From Symsagittifera roscoffensis (taxonomy: Eukaryota > Xenacoelomorpha > Acoela > Convolutidae), in the NCBI RefSeq assembly GCF_963678635.1, contig NC_087064.1, positions 15,369,802 to 15,433,801 of the forward strand: a stretch of 64,000 nt of DNA. The letters run 5' to 3'. A program made the translations under genes and the position numbers. This document shows, piece by piece, positions 38,093 through 48,713 of this stretch (positions within the stretch are counted from its first letter, which is position 1; each line of letters opens with the position of its first letter). The notes beneath the pieces were generated by a model, which had not been told where the DNA came from, did not search any database, and saw only the letters and a program-made list of their open reading frames with translations.

Positions 38093-38546
38093 GGGACCAT
38101 TAAATCATTATCCCAGGTCTCAACTGTTGGGACCCTCAAATCACTATTCCAGGATCAAGTTTTGGGATTCGTAATCACTATGCCAGGACTGAAGTGTTGG
38201 GACCCTCAAATCACTATCCCAGGACTCAAGTGTTGGGACCCTTAAATCGCTATCCCAGGACTCATGTTTTGGGACCCTTAAATCATTATCCCAGGTCTCA
38301 AGTGTTGGGACCCTTAAATCATTATCTCAGGTCTCAAGTGTTGAGACCATTAAATCACTGTCCCAGGACTCAAGTTTTGGGACCCTAAAATCATTATCCC
38401 AGGTCTCAAGTGTTGGGACCCTTAAATCATTATCTCAGGTCTCAAGTGTTGTGACCCTTAAATCACTATCCCAGGACTCAAGTTTTGGTATTCTTAAATC
38501 ATTATCCCAGGACTCAAGTGTTGGGACCTTTAATCCACTATCCCAG
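38093..38546. repeat. 36-bp satellite array 4
   Basis: About 12 units. It begins with the CTCAACTGTT variant and ends with the same variant order as the other arrays. Confidence 0.93.
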
Positions 38547-39481
38547 TACCACCTCCAGAACTCGTGTAAAACTCTCCAAACCCTAAAATTTCTGTTCCTC
38601 TTAAATCCAACGGAAACTGCACTGCAACTTGTTAAAACATTCGAATTCCATTTTTGGCACGAAAACAGAACTAGAATAATGTCCAAAAATTTCATGGCAA
38701 AGCTGAAAAACAATGATAATTTTGCTAGGTAGATTTTGTATAGAACTCACAACTGATCGAGAAAAAATATTTATGCAATGGATGTGATCGGTTATCAAAT
38801 TGCTAAACATCTCCATTTGCAAAAAAAATACGAATATGCAGAACAATTTTTAAAAATATTTTTTTGAAGCATAAATTTCAAAAACTCTCCTAATTTTTAA
38901 TACTACTTTTCCTATTTTTTGAAATTAAAAAGAAGAAGTAGAAAAATAGTTAAAACTAAAATTTTTTCTTTGTAATTATGCGGTAGACTTAGTTTTTAAA
39001 TTTTGCAAAGGTATCAGTCCTATCATAAACTGAACGAAAAACAACTAAATTCTTAATGGTTACTATGTCTTATTTAAACGAGAACGTTGAAAGTGTTTTA
39101 CAGTCAAACCTACTATAACTCAGCCTACATAAAATAAAACAAAGCAGTTGAGCAAAAATGAAGGCATGACTTGGGTGGTTTGCAAGTTAATTTTGTGTCA
39201 AAATATCTTGCGTTGGAAACATATATTGTGTCAAAATATATTTTGTGAGAAAAGTGAGTCAATCCCAAATCTTGCGGTTGTAAATGAATTTTTTTCATAA
39301 ACCGAACGTCAATTCTGAATTTAATAAAATGGTTTCATTGCATTTTCTTATTCAATTGAGACTATCAATTGATGTTTCAGCTTTCTGTTCTGCGTTTTCT
39401 CTGTTGAAGGATGATAATTTGGTTTTTCAATTAATTATTTTCCTGCAAATTCTAAGCTTCTAAGCTAAACTATCATTACCA

Positions 39482-39990
39482 GTCCAAACTGTGCATTCTG
39501 TGCATTGTAAGCGGATTCAGCAACCGGCCCGAATCAGATTTGTTGCGGAATCCGCAACATTGCTACATTTTTTTGATCTTCTTGGCTTTTTTGGATTCCA
39601 CAAACAAACACCTAAGACACGGAATCCGCAAACTGTAAAAGGAATCCGCAATTTGTAAGTGGAATCCGCAAATTGTAAGTGGAACCCGGAAATTGTAAGT
39701 GGAGTTTGCATATTGCTTGCGGATTCCGCGTACATATATGCATGTGTAGTAGCGTTTAAAGTTTTCTTTTTAGCTGTTTTGGGTTCCACAAACATTACCT
39801 AAAACACTGTACAATTCTTCAAAAATATGCGAACTTGCGGTACCCGCAACCAAATTTGCGGAATCCAGAACAGATTGTGGAATCCCCCAACAAATAATGA
39901 AGCATGCGTATAGTTAAATTGAGCTGTTGCGGAATCCGCAAATTGTAAGTGGAATCCGCATTTTGTTTGCGGATTCCGTTTACGTATGTG
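39482..39990. repeat. GCCAAAC-element copy in flank 5 (right-truncated)
   Basis: Two-block copy, left end (A)GTCCAAACTGTGCATTC. Same sub-repeats as the other flanks. Confidence 0.7.
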
Positions 39991-40492
39991 CATGTGTTGT
40001 AGCGTTTAAAAATATATCTTTTAAAAACTACTTTGATCAGCTACCATTTGGAATGCCAAACGTTCGATCTCAATGCCTGGCAAACGCCCAACTTCGATCT
40101 CAAATCCTGTCGAAGATACCCAAAAAACATTCTAGTAATTAGGTTTTAGCGAAAAAAAATTTGTTTTGATAATGAATTTTTTTTTTGATAATAGATCTCA
40201 TCATCTGCCCATAAAAAAAACTCTGAAAAACTTTGAGCAAGATCCAACGGTTACATGAGACGGGACAGTTCCTTGAAAATAAGACATTCAGAGCTCTAAT
40301 TTTGTTTATCAATGGCGAGTTAGCTATTCAGAAAGATTTGAATAGCTAACCCATGATTTCACTCTGTCATCTCATCCTAAATACTATCATCATGTTTTGA
40401 ACGCACGCTACCAAATACTGAATCTCAAACACAAAATTCCATTTACTGAATCTCAAAAAATGAATCCAAAATACTGACCTAATTCGGCAAAT

Positions 40493-40813
40493 TGGGACCC
40501 TTAAATCATTATCCCAGGTCTCAACTGTTGGGACCCTCAAATCACTATCCCAGGACTCAAGTTTTGGGACCCTTAAATCATTATCCCAGGTCTCAAGTGT
40601 TGGGACCCTGAAATCACTATCCCAAGACTCAAGTGTTGGAACCCTTAAATCACTATCGCAGGATTCAAGTTTTGGGACCCTTAAATCATTATCCCAGGTC
40701 TCAAGTGTTGGGACCCTTAAATCATTATCTCAGGTCTCAAGTGTTGAGAGCCTTAAATCACTGTCCCAGGACTCAAGTTTTGGGACCCTTAAATCATTAT
40801 CTCAGGTCTCAAG
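40493..40813. repeat. 36-bp satellite array 5, truncated by the retrotransposon block
   Basis: About nine units, stopping inside a unit at CTCAGGTCTCAAG|ATAATGAC, where non-satellite DNA and then the BEL/Pao 3' LTR begin. The array end and flank resume, diverged, at 50485. Confidence 0.92.
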
Positions 40814-40922
40814 ATAATGACTCGCCGACTTGGTATAATGGTAGGCATATGGAGCCTTCAAGCAGGTAGCGCCTCAATCTCCATGCCTGAAGCAGGTAGC
40901 GCCTGAAGCAGGTAGCGTCAAA
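40814..40922. repeat. Junction DNA: tRNA-Gly-like 5' half and 16-bp tandem repeats
   Basis: Between satellite array 5 and the LTR lies GACTTGGTATAATGGTAGGCAT followed by GCCTTCAAGC, which resembles the 5' half of a tRNA-Gly. Then come three copies of a 16-bp word ((G)CCTGAAGCAGGTAGC type). Between the first and second is GCGCCTCAATCTCCA, a copy of the first bases of the adjacent LTR. It looks like a complex insertion or repair junction. Confidence 0.6.
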
Positions 40923-41449
40923 ATGTGCGCCTCAATCTTCACAGATTGTGAAAATATCGAATTTCAAACAATTTATTTCGAGCATTTTATCGGTAAAATA
41001 ACTCGGTAACAATGATATTTTTTAACAAACTTTATCATCGGTCACATCGGCAACATCGGCCACAAAAACACTGCATAACTCAAAGCAAGCTGCAAAAATG
41101 GCCAGTATTTGTCCTTGAGACAAATTGTTTTTTTTTAAAGGTCAGCCTTAATCAAGGTTGAACAAAATTAGGGCGAAAAGACGGTTAAAATAGGTTTTGG
41201 GGGGATCGAACCTGGTTACGGAGCATCCCATCAAGTTCGGGGCATATTTGAGTGCTAGAAAGGAAATGACCTAGGCGGGATTCGAACCGGCGCCAAACCC
41301 GCCGGGACGCACCATGTATACGCTTGGCTACTGTCCCTATATGCATTTACATTTTGGTTCAATTTTATACTCTCACACGTTTGCGTTTATATTCTCACAC
41401 GTTTGTATTTGCGCTCTCGCACGTTTGCGTTTATATTTGCGCTGCAACA
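40923..41449 (-). repeat. BEL/Pao 3' LTR (LTR1)
   Basis: 527 bp. On the element strand it starts TGTTGCAGCG and ends GATTGAGGCGCACA, with TG...CA ends. It is highly similar to 49301-49825. It contains two B-box/T-arm-like words on the minus strand (the complement of GGGATTCGAACC at 41277-41288 and of GGGATCGAACC near 41204). The integrase frame runs through the polypurine tract and ends six codons inside this LTR. Confidence 0.9.
41265..41338 (-). other. tRNA-like sequence within the LTR
   Basis: On the minus strand, GTAGCCAAGCG (A-box-like) is followed about 40 nt later by GCCGGTTCGAATCCCGC (a T arm with a canonical B box). The acceptor and anticodon stems do not pair well, so it is not a functional tRNA. 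Repeated in LTR2 at 49643-49716. It may be a captured tRNA/SINE head. Confidence 0.4.
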
Positions 41450-42480
41450 TCCTCCACCCCTAAACAAGGAAGAACGGGAGCGAGCTTTACGGTCGGGTGG
41501 GTCAGTTCGCTCGTAACGGTTTTTATGTCGGCGGATCTCGCGCATCCGTACTTGCCATAGTGCAGTCTTAGAATACGTGCGAGTGGATAATGTCCACGTG
41601 GAGTGTCAGGCTCTATGACCCAAACCAAGTCGCCGGCTTTCAACTTAACATCTGACTGGTTGTGCCACTTTGCCCTCCTATTGAGGAAAGGAACGTATTC
41701 CCGCATCCACCGTGTCAATATTGCGTTAGCGTATGATTGCGCTCTGGCGAACCGCTTCTTATGGTCGAAGTTTTCTTCGAAACCTAGCGACGGAAAACTC
41801 GCTGCGAGTTGACCAAGGATGAAATGATTCGGGGTCAACGCCTCTAGATCTAGCGGATCGGAACTAACGGCTGTTATTGGTCTAGCGTTAAGTGATTGCT
41901 CAACAAGGCACAGCGTGGTTCCTAGAACCTCCTCAGTTACTCTCCTGTTGCCTAGAATGTCATACAAAACGCGCTTGACACTCCGAACTAATCGCTCCCA
42001 GGAGCCAACATGGTGCGGTGCGCTGGGTGGATTGAATTTCCACTTGATCCCTTTCTGAAGAAAAACAGCGGGTGCGAGCTTGTTCCAACTCTCAACGCAA
42101 GCTAAGAGCTCTTTCTGAGCGCCAACAAAGTTCGTTCCGTTGTCGGACATGATGGTCGTCGGAGTACCGCGACGTGCAATAAACCTCTCCACGCCCATCA
42201 CACAAGAGCTTGTGTCGAGCGAGGGGACCACTTCAATGTGCACCTCTCTAGTGGTGAGACAGGTGAACAAAAAACACCACCTTTTTTCCGTACTTCTCCG
42301 GATTGGAACCAGGAACGGTCCAAAGCAGTCGACAGCTGTGTTAGAGAAAGGAGATTGCTGGTAACCCAGCCTTTCAATGGGCAGATCAGCCATCATATGA
42401 GTTACGGTTTGCGCTTTGCGTTTTCGGCACACAACGCAAGTATTTTCAATGTTTCGCAGCAACCATCGCAAATTTAACAC
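41431..42480 (-). CDS. BEL/Pao integrase region of pol
   Basis: Integrase inserts the retroelement cDNA into the host genome. The 349-codon frame opens with a zinc-binding end (CVVCRKRK), followed by the rve catalytic core with D in AVDCFGPF, D in SDNGTNF and E in GSWERLV, so the DDE triad is present. A BEL-type C-terminal domain follows (KWHNQSDVKLKAGDLVWV). It lies in the same frame as the RT region and is separated from it only by the TAA at 42484-42486, so it was part of one polyprotein. The first residues upstream are in the RT frame. It is the best preserved part of the element, but there is no intact RT to act with it. Confidence 0.9.
   Translation of the reverse strand: MLNLRWLLRNIENTCVVCRKRKAQTVTHMMADLPIERLGYQQSPFSNTAVDCFGPFLVPIRRSTEKRWCFLFTCLTTREVHIEVVPSLDTSSCVMGVERFIARRGTPTTIMSDNGTNFVGAQKELLACVESWNKLAPAVFLQKGIKWKFNPPSAPHHVGSWERLVRSVKRVLYDILGNRRVTEEVLGTTLCLVEQSLNARPITAVSSDPLDLEALTPNHFILGQLAASFPSLGFEENFDHKKRFARAQSYANAILTRWMREYVPFLNRRAKWHNQSDVKLKAGDLVWVIEPDTPRGHYPLARILRLHYGKYGCARSADIKTVTSELTHPTVKLAPVLPCLGVEDVAAQI
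41450..41461 (-). promoter_or_regulatory. Polypurine tract
   Basis: On the element strand AGGGGTGGAGGA directly precedes the 3' LTR start TGTTG, as expected for the plus-strand primer. It also codes the end of integrase. Confidence 0.8.
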
Positions 42481-42483
42481 AAC

Positions 42484-44811
42484 TTATTTCAAATTAACCA
42501 CCGCACGCATATAATCCAAGCTTTGATGGAAATTCCTAACGTGCAAGTGTTTAACCAATAACCGAACAACCGCGTGACGTGCATCAAGCATAATCTGATG
42601 CTTGCTATCGAAATCGGAGTTAACCAAGCGGCTGATGCGCCCAGTCGAGCGAAGGATGCCAGCTGGTCCAATGAACGGCGAATACTTGGCGATCCGACTC
42701 TTCTTCGTGATAACTTTACCGGATCTTAGTAGTTTTAGCTCACTAGGGATTGTTTCACCCTTGGACAGGTAAATGAGCTTCTGTTCAGCAATATCCATTT
42801 CACATGGGTCTGTAATTTCTAATTCACTCAACCGAAAATGTTTATGGGATGGCAGCCATCTTAACAAAAATGCTACTGCGCGTTTGTATTTTACAATTGA
42901 ATTGAATCTCTCCCATTTTCCGAAGGGAAGATTTTTTTCTGTCAAAAGATCGACGACGAAATTTGACGAATTTTCCAGACAAATGTCGATATCACATGAT
43001 GGTCCTTTGAGTCTTATTTTATCAATAACTCTTGTATCGGGCTTGAACGGCCAATCAGTTGTTCTCAGTATACTAGGGCCATTAACCCAGCTGCTTTCCT
43101 TGAGGGCTTCCGAAGAAATCCCCCGTGTACCGGTATCAGCTGGGTTATCACCGCTAAGTATGTGATGCCACTGATCAGTGGTGGTAGACTCCAGAATCTC
43201 ACCAGTGCGATTAACAACAAAAACGGCTAGTTTACAACAAGAGTGAAGCCACTGAAGAACAGTGGGACCTTTCAAAATTTCTTCTTTTAAGCGGGTTGCA
43301 AGAAGAGCCGCTTGAAGCTTCAACTTTGGAATAGCAAGCGCTTTCATAGGCGCGACGCGGGCTTTTCCAAACACAAAGGCTAATTCGGTCTGATGGGAGC
43401 TAGCAAGTCGCGCACGAAGGAAAGCGACGGCACAGAAAACATCCTGCGAACTATCACCGAACATGTGAAGTTCTATTCGGTCGAAAGGTTCAGTGAAATA
43501 GCTGCGAGGTATTGTCAGAGAACCTAACAAATGAAGACCTGAGTGCCACTCAAGGAATTGCTTTTTGATTTCCTCTGGCAGATCATCGTCCCATTTTTGA
43601 CCACTGATTCGCCAGAAATCTTTTAATAGAAGGCGAGCCTTCACGGTATACGGAGCCACTAACCCAATTGGATCAAAAACAGAGGAAACAAAACTCAACA
43701 CGGTACGCTGAGTGATTGCTTTCTCTAGTGGACGATCAACCCCTCTACTAACAACTAAGGTATCTTTTACGTGATCCCACTTAAGACCGAGAACATGCGA
43801 CTGGTCTGGACTCGCACAAATATTTTTAACAGAGGAATTGGACTCACGGTTGTCCGGATCAAGAGCGGTTGTTACGTCGGGCACGTTGCTGACAAATTTT
43901 GTCAGACGAAACCCACCTAGTTTAAGCAACGAGATTAAATCCCTACCTAATTTCAGGGCGTCATCCCTGTTTTGAAAAGAATCCAGATAATCATTCATGA
44001 TTGTTGTGGGGTCCTCCCGCCACAAAAAACGAAGAGAAGGTTGATTTTCTTCACGGACTCCAACCTGTAAAAACATCCCTTCAATGTCAGCTGAAACGGC
44101 GTATTTATGCTGACGGAATCTTAAAAGTACAAAAATGAGGTTTTGAAGGAGATCCGGGCCAACCAACAGAGATTTGTTCAAGGAAGCGCAATGACACTTC
44201 GATGCCCCATTGAGGACTCGGCGCACCTTACCGGGTTTATTCGGGTTCAACACCGGGTGATGCGGGAGATACCACTCACGATCGGCTCGTGATTTCGGAT
44301 CGTGTGCCTTAACGGTTATGACATATCCTTTTTGTATATCTTCTCTAATTGTCTCGGTGTATTTTTCACGGAGCGACGGATCCTTATCTAGCCTCTTTTC
44401 CAAAGACTTTAATTGAGCTAAGGAGGAAAAATAGTTATTCGGTAAACTATTTTCCTTATCGTTCCAAAGCATTGGTACAATGTACCTCTCACCATCGTGA
44501 AAGGTGTCATTTTTCAAAACGGATAAAGCGCGTTTGTCGGCGGCGGAACGGGCATCTACCTGCTTGAAGGCTCCATGTGACTCCAACTCATACCAAGTTT
44601 TAATTTGGTCTGCAAGAGATGTGTCTTCGACAACACACTCAAAGCAAGACGAGTTTGACTTAAAGGACGGCGGTAACGGACCACTTAAAACCCAACCTAT
44701 CGGAAGGCGTACGGCGCACGGTGAAATGGAGTCCTCCCCCAGAAGGTACTCAACGGGTCTTATTGCATGGTAGAAATCCTGTCCAATAATTATTTCGACG
44801 TCCTCAGACTT
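42484..44811 (-). pseudogene. BEL/Pao reverse transcriptase and RNase H region of pol, with RT deletion
   Basis: Frame continuous from 44811 to the stop at 42484. RT fingers and palm are visible: PGKVRRVLNGAS (frame residues ~118-128 counted from 44586), then SADIEGMFLQVGV with the first catalytic Asp. Between RFLWREDPTT and MNDYLDSF about 50 residues usual for the family are missing, and the catalytic YxDD-type motif reads IMNDY. Next come the connection (FDPIGLVAPYTVKARLL) and an RNase H with FGDSSQ and a later LKLQAALLATRL. The RNase H is shortened before LQWLHSC. RT activity is therefore lost. The 5' part (44587-44811) carries the family block LPIGWVLSGPLP after the protease. Confidence 0.88.
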
Positions 44812-45297
44812 CTAATGTATAGGTTTGATCGGAGCCAACTGCGGGTAATTTTCCTGTAATTCAGGAATGCTTATGCTATCCGATCCAATACGAATATGAT
44901 CCTTAACATAAGCTCGAAAAGAAAACGAAAATTCACCATTATTCGTTTCGGCGGAAACTTGAAAACTTATTTGATGAGTTTTCATCACGCTCGTGGAATT
45001 GAATCCATTTATGGTGAGGTTAACGGGAGTTCCAACCAAATGGAGACGTTTTACGAGATCGGCGGATACCCATGAGTGCATGGAAGCACTATCGCAAAGA
45101 GCTAGGGCATTAGTAATCTTCGCGTCCGAAGAGACGGCGAGTGATGCAACTGGCAGGAGGCCTTTAGTTGACTCCTGGCTATGAATATCGCCGACGGCAG
45201 CGTTAGTCGATACGCGTTTAGTGTTTGCGTTACCTGACGCCGGGGAACTTTTAGTATCCTTAGGAGGAAAAATTTTCTCCGCTCCATGTAAGAGCAC
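44812..45297 (-). pseudogene. BEL/Pao aspartic protease region of pol
   Basis: The retropepsin-like domain of BEL/Pao elements that cleaves the polyprotein. The active-site segment reads ALCDSASMHSWVSADLVKRL, with the catalytic Asp followed by Ser-Ala, and a conserved block ending in IRIGSDSISIPELQ follows. The frame is the same as RT but is broken by TAG at 44812-44814. The upstream link to the zinc knuckles needs a frame change near 45297. Confidence 0.8.
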
Positions 45298-45510
45298 GTT
45301 GTGCGTGCTTTCACAATCTGGCTTGGGGCACTTTCTGGCCTTGCTACAATTACGAAAACTGTGATTGCTCTGTAAACACGCAAAGCAAAGTTTTTGTTCA
45401 GCTACATGTTTCGCTCGCTGCGTAGCGTTTTTCTCTTTGAATACGGCGCAATTTCAAAGAGCGTGTTGACCTTTACATACAAAACATGTAGGGAATTTTG
45501 GTTTTTCGTT
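45298..45510 (-). pseudogene. BEL/Pao Gag zinc-knuckle region
   Basis: The minus strand encodes two or three Cys/His knuckles: CFVC..HAL-stop-NC, then CFACLQSNHSFRNC and a CPKPDCESTHN extension. These are nucleic-acid-binding knuckles at the Gag end or Gag-Pol link. A TGA replaces a codon inside the first knuckle. Confidence 0.75.
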
Positions 45511-45764
45511 ATAGTCTTATCACTCACCTTTACATTACTAGCTAACACTTTCGTACCTACCTTTTGCTTCACTGGTTCTTCAGACTTAACCTTAGAATTA
45601 AAAACTTTTTTTGCCTCTCATGACCCTCCGCCTTTTCTTTAAGCCATTCGTTGAAATCTAGCAGAGTTGGTTGATGCCACTGGCGTCTTAAGGTTTGGCG
45701 GAAGCTTACTCACTGCCTGATTCAGTAAGTTAACACTTTTCAGGTCATCGTTAAAAGATAGAGA

Positions 45765-47849
45765 CTAGAATACGGCAACAAGTCCAGAAATTGTAGAGGA
45801 AAAGCCAATAACATTTTCCGAGTTATGCATTTTCAGCGGCGGAAAATTACTCAATTTATCTAGATGAGCCCCTACTACAGCATGCGGCTGCCCGAACTTT
45901 CTTTGAAGAGTTGCTAATGCGTCTTTATATAGTACTCCGCTATAGCTATACTCAGCGATTGCGGATTTTGCTTTACCCACTACGAGCGTTTTCAGATAGG
46001 TAAGTTTTTCATCGTCACTGAGTAAGGCTAAATCGACCGTTGATATGAACTACCCAAACCACTCATGCCAATTAAGTGGGTTGCCATCGAACTGGGTCAG
46101 CTTCCACTCAGGGAGATGGTCTTTTCGGCTGTGCATGAGTATATTAACCAACTCTCGTGTGGAAAGTGGACGCTCGACGTCTGCACCAGGTGAATTACCG
46201 GGAGTTGGCGCTGTGTAACTCGAAGAATTACCGTGACAATCAGGAACGAACGGTTGGTTAGCATGTGAAGAATTTTCAGGCTGTGCAAAGAACACAGTCC
46301 CTCCACTTGTATAAGGAAGAAAATTATTCTGAGGAACAATCGGAGTTACTGCGGAAAAAACAGTTGTCGAAGGAACGTAGTGCTGTTGAGTTGACATTAA
46401 AGGGGCAGCAACAGCTGGTCGCCACAAAATACTATAAGGATTATAGTGGTCACTTGAAAAGTTATAACTACTAACGGGAACACCCATATGTTGCTGTGAT
46501 GGGATTACAGGTGCTTGGTGGCCAGCTACTACTGATCCTGTAGTTTGATGACTTAAAGAAACCTGATTAATTGCTGTTGATGCAGGAACGAACGGTGCTA
46601 CACCAGAAGGAACTTCTGCAGATGTTGGTGGAGCAAAATAGTTTTCAGAAGATACCGGGACTACTGAACCTGTGTTTGGATTGCCTAGCGCCGGATGAGT
46701 GGGCAGAAAAGTTTGCTGAAGCAAATTATTAGAAACAGGTTGAATGACCTGCTGTAACCCTACTGGATTGTTAACGGAAACCTGCGATCGGACCAAATTC
46801 GACAAATTAAGTTGTTGTCCGTGAATGTGGTTACTGTAATACAATCCCGGATCACTAGAAGCTGCCTGGCCACTATTAACTCCTGTAATACTTGATGAGA
46901 CCAAGTAATTTGTTGATGCAGGATAACTTGCCTCAGGAGCTGTTGAACGAATGTGCTACACTTGATTGGAACTACAACAGCATCAGGCTGATTGTGGTCG
47001 ACAAATTCAACCCAGTGACGCGTACGATCCTTTTCGTCTATTGTTAGTTGTGGAGAGATTCGAGTTAAACCACTTTCTTCAGCATTCTCGCTGATTTCCG
47101 ACAACTCATCTTCTAACTCAAGCCCTTTCAACTCAATTTCTGCCAGTTTTTTCCGGTGTTCTTCAGCCAATTCTTCCAACTCTAATCTGCTTTGTTGTTC
47201 TTTCAGTCTTAATGATCCCTTTGCCTGCCTCTCAAGTTCCTCTTGTTGTTTCTTTAAAATCACTTAATCGCGCTTTTTCTCAGAAAGTGTTTTCGACGGA
47301 GCGGCGGTATAACTAGATTTCTGAGAATCCGATTGCTGATGTCGGCTGCTTCGATGAGACAACTTAGAGCGGGTATCTGTTTTATGCGACTGGGGTTTTC
47401 CACTTTTTTCAGAATGATGAGAAACTTTTGAGCTGCTATCTATTTTGTCCGGCTCTGTTACTGCCTCAAAACTTTTTTATATGTGATAGCTTCCTGCAAA
47501 ACTTTATTGTTGCTTTGAGTCAACTTATGAAGCCACATATCCTGTGCCGGTCTCAATTCGTCGGGGTTGGCACTTTTTGCAGCCATATCAATCAACTCCT
47601 TTTTACCTCGACCGCTTGTTCTATGTAGTTCCTACATATTTCAATATAGGTATCAATTTTTGAGCAACGATTCTGACTCTCTATGTATTCTAAAATTATT
47701 TCATGGCATTTATAAAGTTCGTTTTCGAGATTGCTACGTTTCTCAAACAACTTCTTAATTTTCTTCTGAAACTTAACTTCCATGCTTGATAATTTCAGAA
47801 ATAAACAACTCTCAGAAAATACTTTATTTTCACTCAAGTAAATCCACAA
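45765..47849 (-). pseudogene. BEL/Pao gag, frameshifted
   Basis: Gag packages the element RNA. Segments in several minus frames, in order: a coiled-coil N-terminus (47849-47592); a strongly charged coiled coil (47263-46960, EELERQAKG..EELAEEH); a long Ser/Gln/Pro/Asn-rich linker (46900-46200); the family block LPEWKLTQFDGNPLNWHEWF (46121-46053); and LYKDALATLQRKFGQPH..LDKLSNFPPLKM (about 45925-45820). At least four frameshifts or stops separate the segments. The low-complexity central linker is a notable insertion compared with compact gags. Confidence 0.78.
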
Positions 47850-48031
47850 AATACTTTTACCTGGCGTTAATGTTAAAGCTTAAACCGGGCTTAGTGAAAC
47901 AAGTCTCTTTCACGCGCTTTTGAGACGGCGCGGATAGTATACGGGGCGCGTTGTCAAGAGAGCTAGCTCCTAGATTGAATACCATATACTTAAGAGACCT
48001 ATGCGACGGCTACGTTACGCTTAAGTACCAA

Positions 48032-48360
48032 CGGGGTGGGAAATTAAGTAGGTCGGTTGAACTCCAACAACGCACACGGAGTAAACCTGAGGATGAAAGA
48101 ATTCAACTTAACTCACTTAATATCACCGTACCTGGCCACTTAACGTTAGTGTCGCGCAACGAAGTCAATAATCGGACGGGCTGAAACGGCTTAGATTTAC
48201 TTGAAGCGAACTGGCTTTCAGTTTCACCAATGGTGGGTGGGGATCAGGCAAATTGGTTAAGTTCCAACAACACACGCGGAAAAAACCTGAGGATGAAAAA
48301 ACTCAACTTAATTTGCCTGATATGTCGCTACCAGACCACTTACCATAAGGTTGGTGTCAT
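48032..48360. repeat. Leader tandem repeat, two ~130-bp copies
   Basis: 48032-48165 and 48228-48360 share GGTGGG.A..AG, TCCAACAACRCACRCGGA, AAACCTGAGGATGAAA and CAACTTAA (period about 197 bp). They lie in the retrotransposon leader between gag and the inserted LTR-like piece. Possible transcriptional or packaging leader repeats. Confidence 0.6.
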
Positions 48361-48702
48361 GTTACAGCACAGTTTCGCAGAATTATGGGGACGTTTTGAG
48401 GAATTTTGGCAATTTTTTACTTTTTTCCCAAAATTTTTCGGAAAATTTTGGTCAGCAGGTTCGAGTCATTAACCAATCCAAAAAACTAGTCTAGTACCTC
48501 TTATCTATAATCCGTTTTTTTGGCTTTTCAATCCGTTCACAATTACCCAAAAATTTGTTTTTTTGGGAAAAATTACCCCTTGTAGCTTGCTTTGAGTTGG
48601 GATACAAAATAAGACATCGTATGTAATTTTATTGCACAAAAATTTTTTTTAAAAACTAGACAAGTCTTACAGTTTTTGATGGTTTTGGAGATTGAGGGGT
48701 CA
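48360..48702 (+). repeat. Diverged LTR-like segment in the opposite orientation
   Basis: It starts TGTTACAGCAC, resembling the BEL LTR start on the plus strand. It contains GTAGCTTGCTTTGAGTT (the complement of an LTR interior word at ~41070) and ends GGAGATTGAGGGGTCA, matching the LTR 3' end. The middle is diverged and shorter. This would be an older solo LTR, or a terminal LTR of a related element, inserted head-to-head with the BEL leader. Confidence 0.45.
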
Positions 48703-48713
48703 CCGGTTTCGGG

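Larger units (their letters stand above)
26500..40813. repeat. Higher-order composite satellite (array + flank units)
   Basis: Five arrays of a 36-bp unit alternate with ~1.0-2.0-kb flanks of one conserved order. (1) ACCACCTCCAGAAC..GTGTAAAA. (2) A segment with GAATTCGATTTTTGGCA.GAAAACAG. (3) AAGGCATGAGTTGGGTGGTTTGC and the AATTTGGTTTTTCAATTAATT block, related to family B. (4) A right-truncated copy of the GCCAAACTGTGCA element. (5) A 12-bp-stem hairpin (GTTAGCTATTCA/TGAATAGCTAAC). (6) ACTGAATCTCAAA sub-repeats leading into the next array. The first flank (26500-28140) has no array before it, and the short flank at 34284-35340 is a deletion derivative. Unit starts at 28141, 31431, 34284, 35345, 38093 and 40493 give variable periods (about 3.3, 2.9, 1.1, 2.7 and 2.4 kb). 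Confidence 0.9.

Noticed and set aside
28603-38732. Numerous 60-100-codon frames in the satellite arrays and flanks on both strands
   Set aside because: They come from the 36-bp period and from copied flank DNA. Opposite-strand frames overlap, and starts and stops fall at array edges.
28141-40813. CRISPR-like array (regular short repeats)
   Set aside because: The repeats are contiguous 36-bp units without unique spacers, in eukaryotic DNA.
43165-43172. 130-aa plus frame inside the BEL pol region (42773-43165)
   Set aside because: Shadow of the minus-strand pol frame, which carries the real domains.
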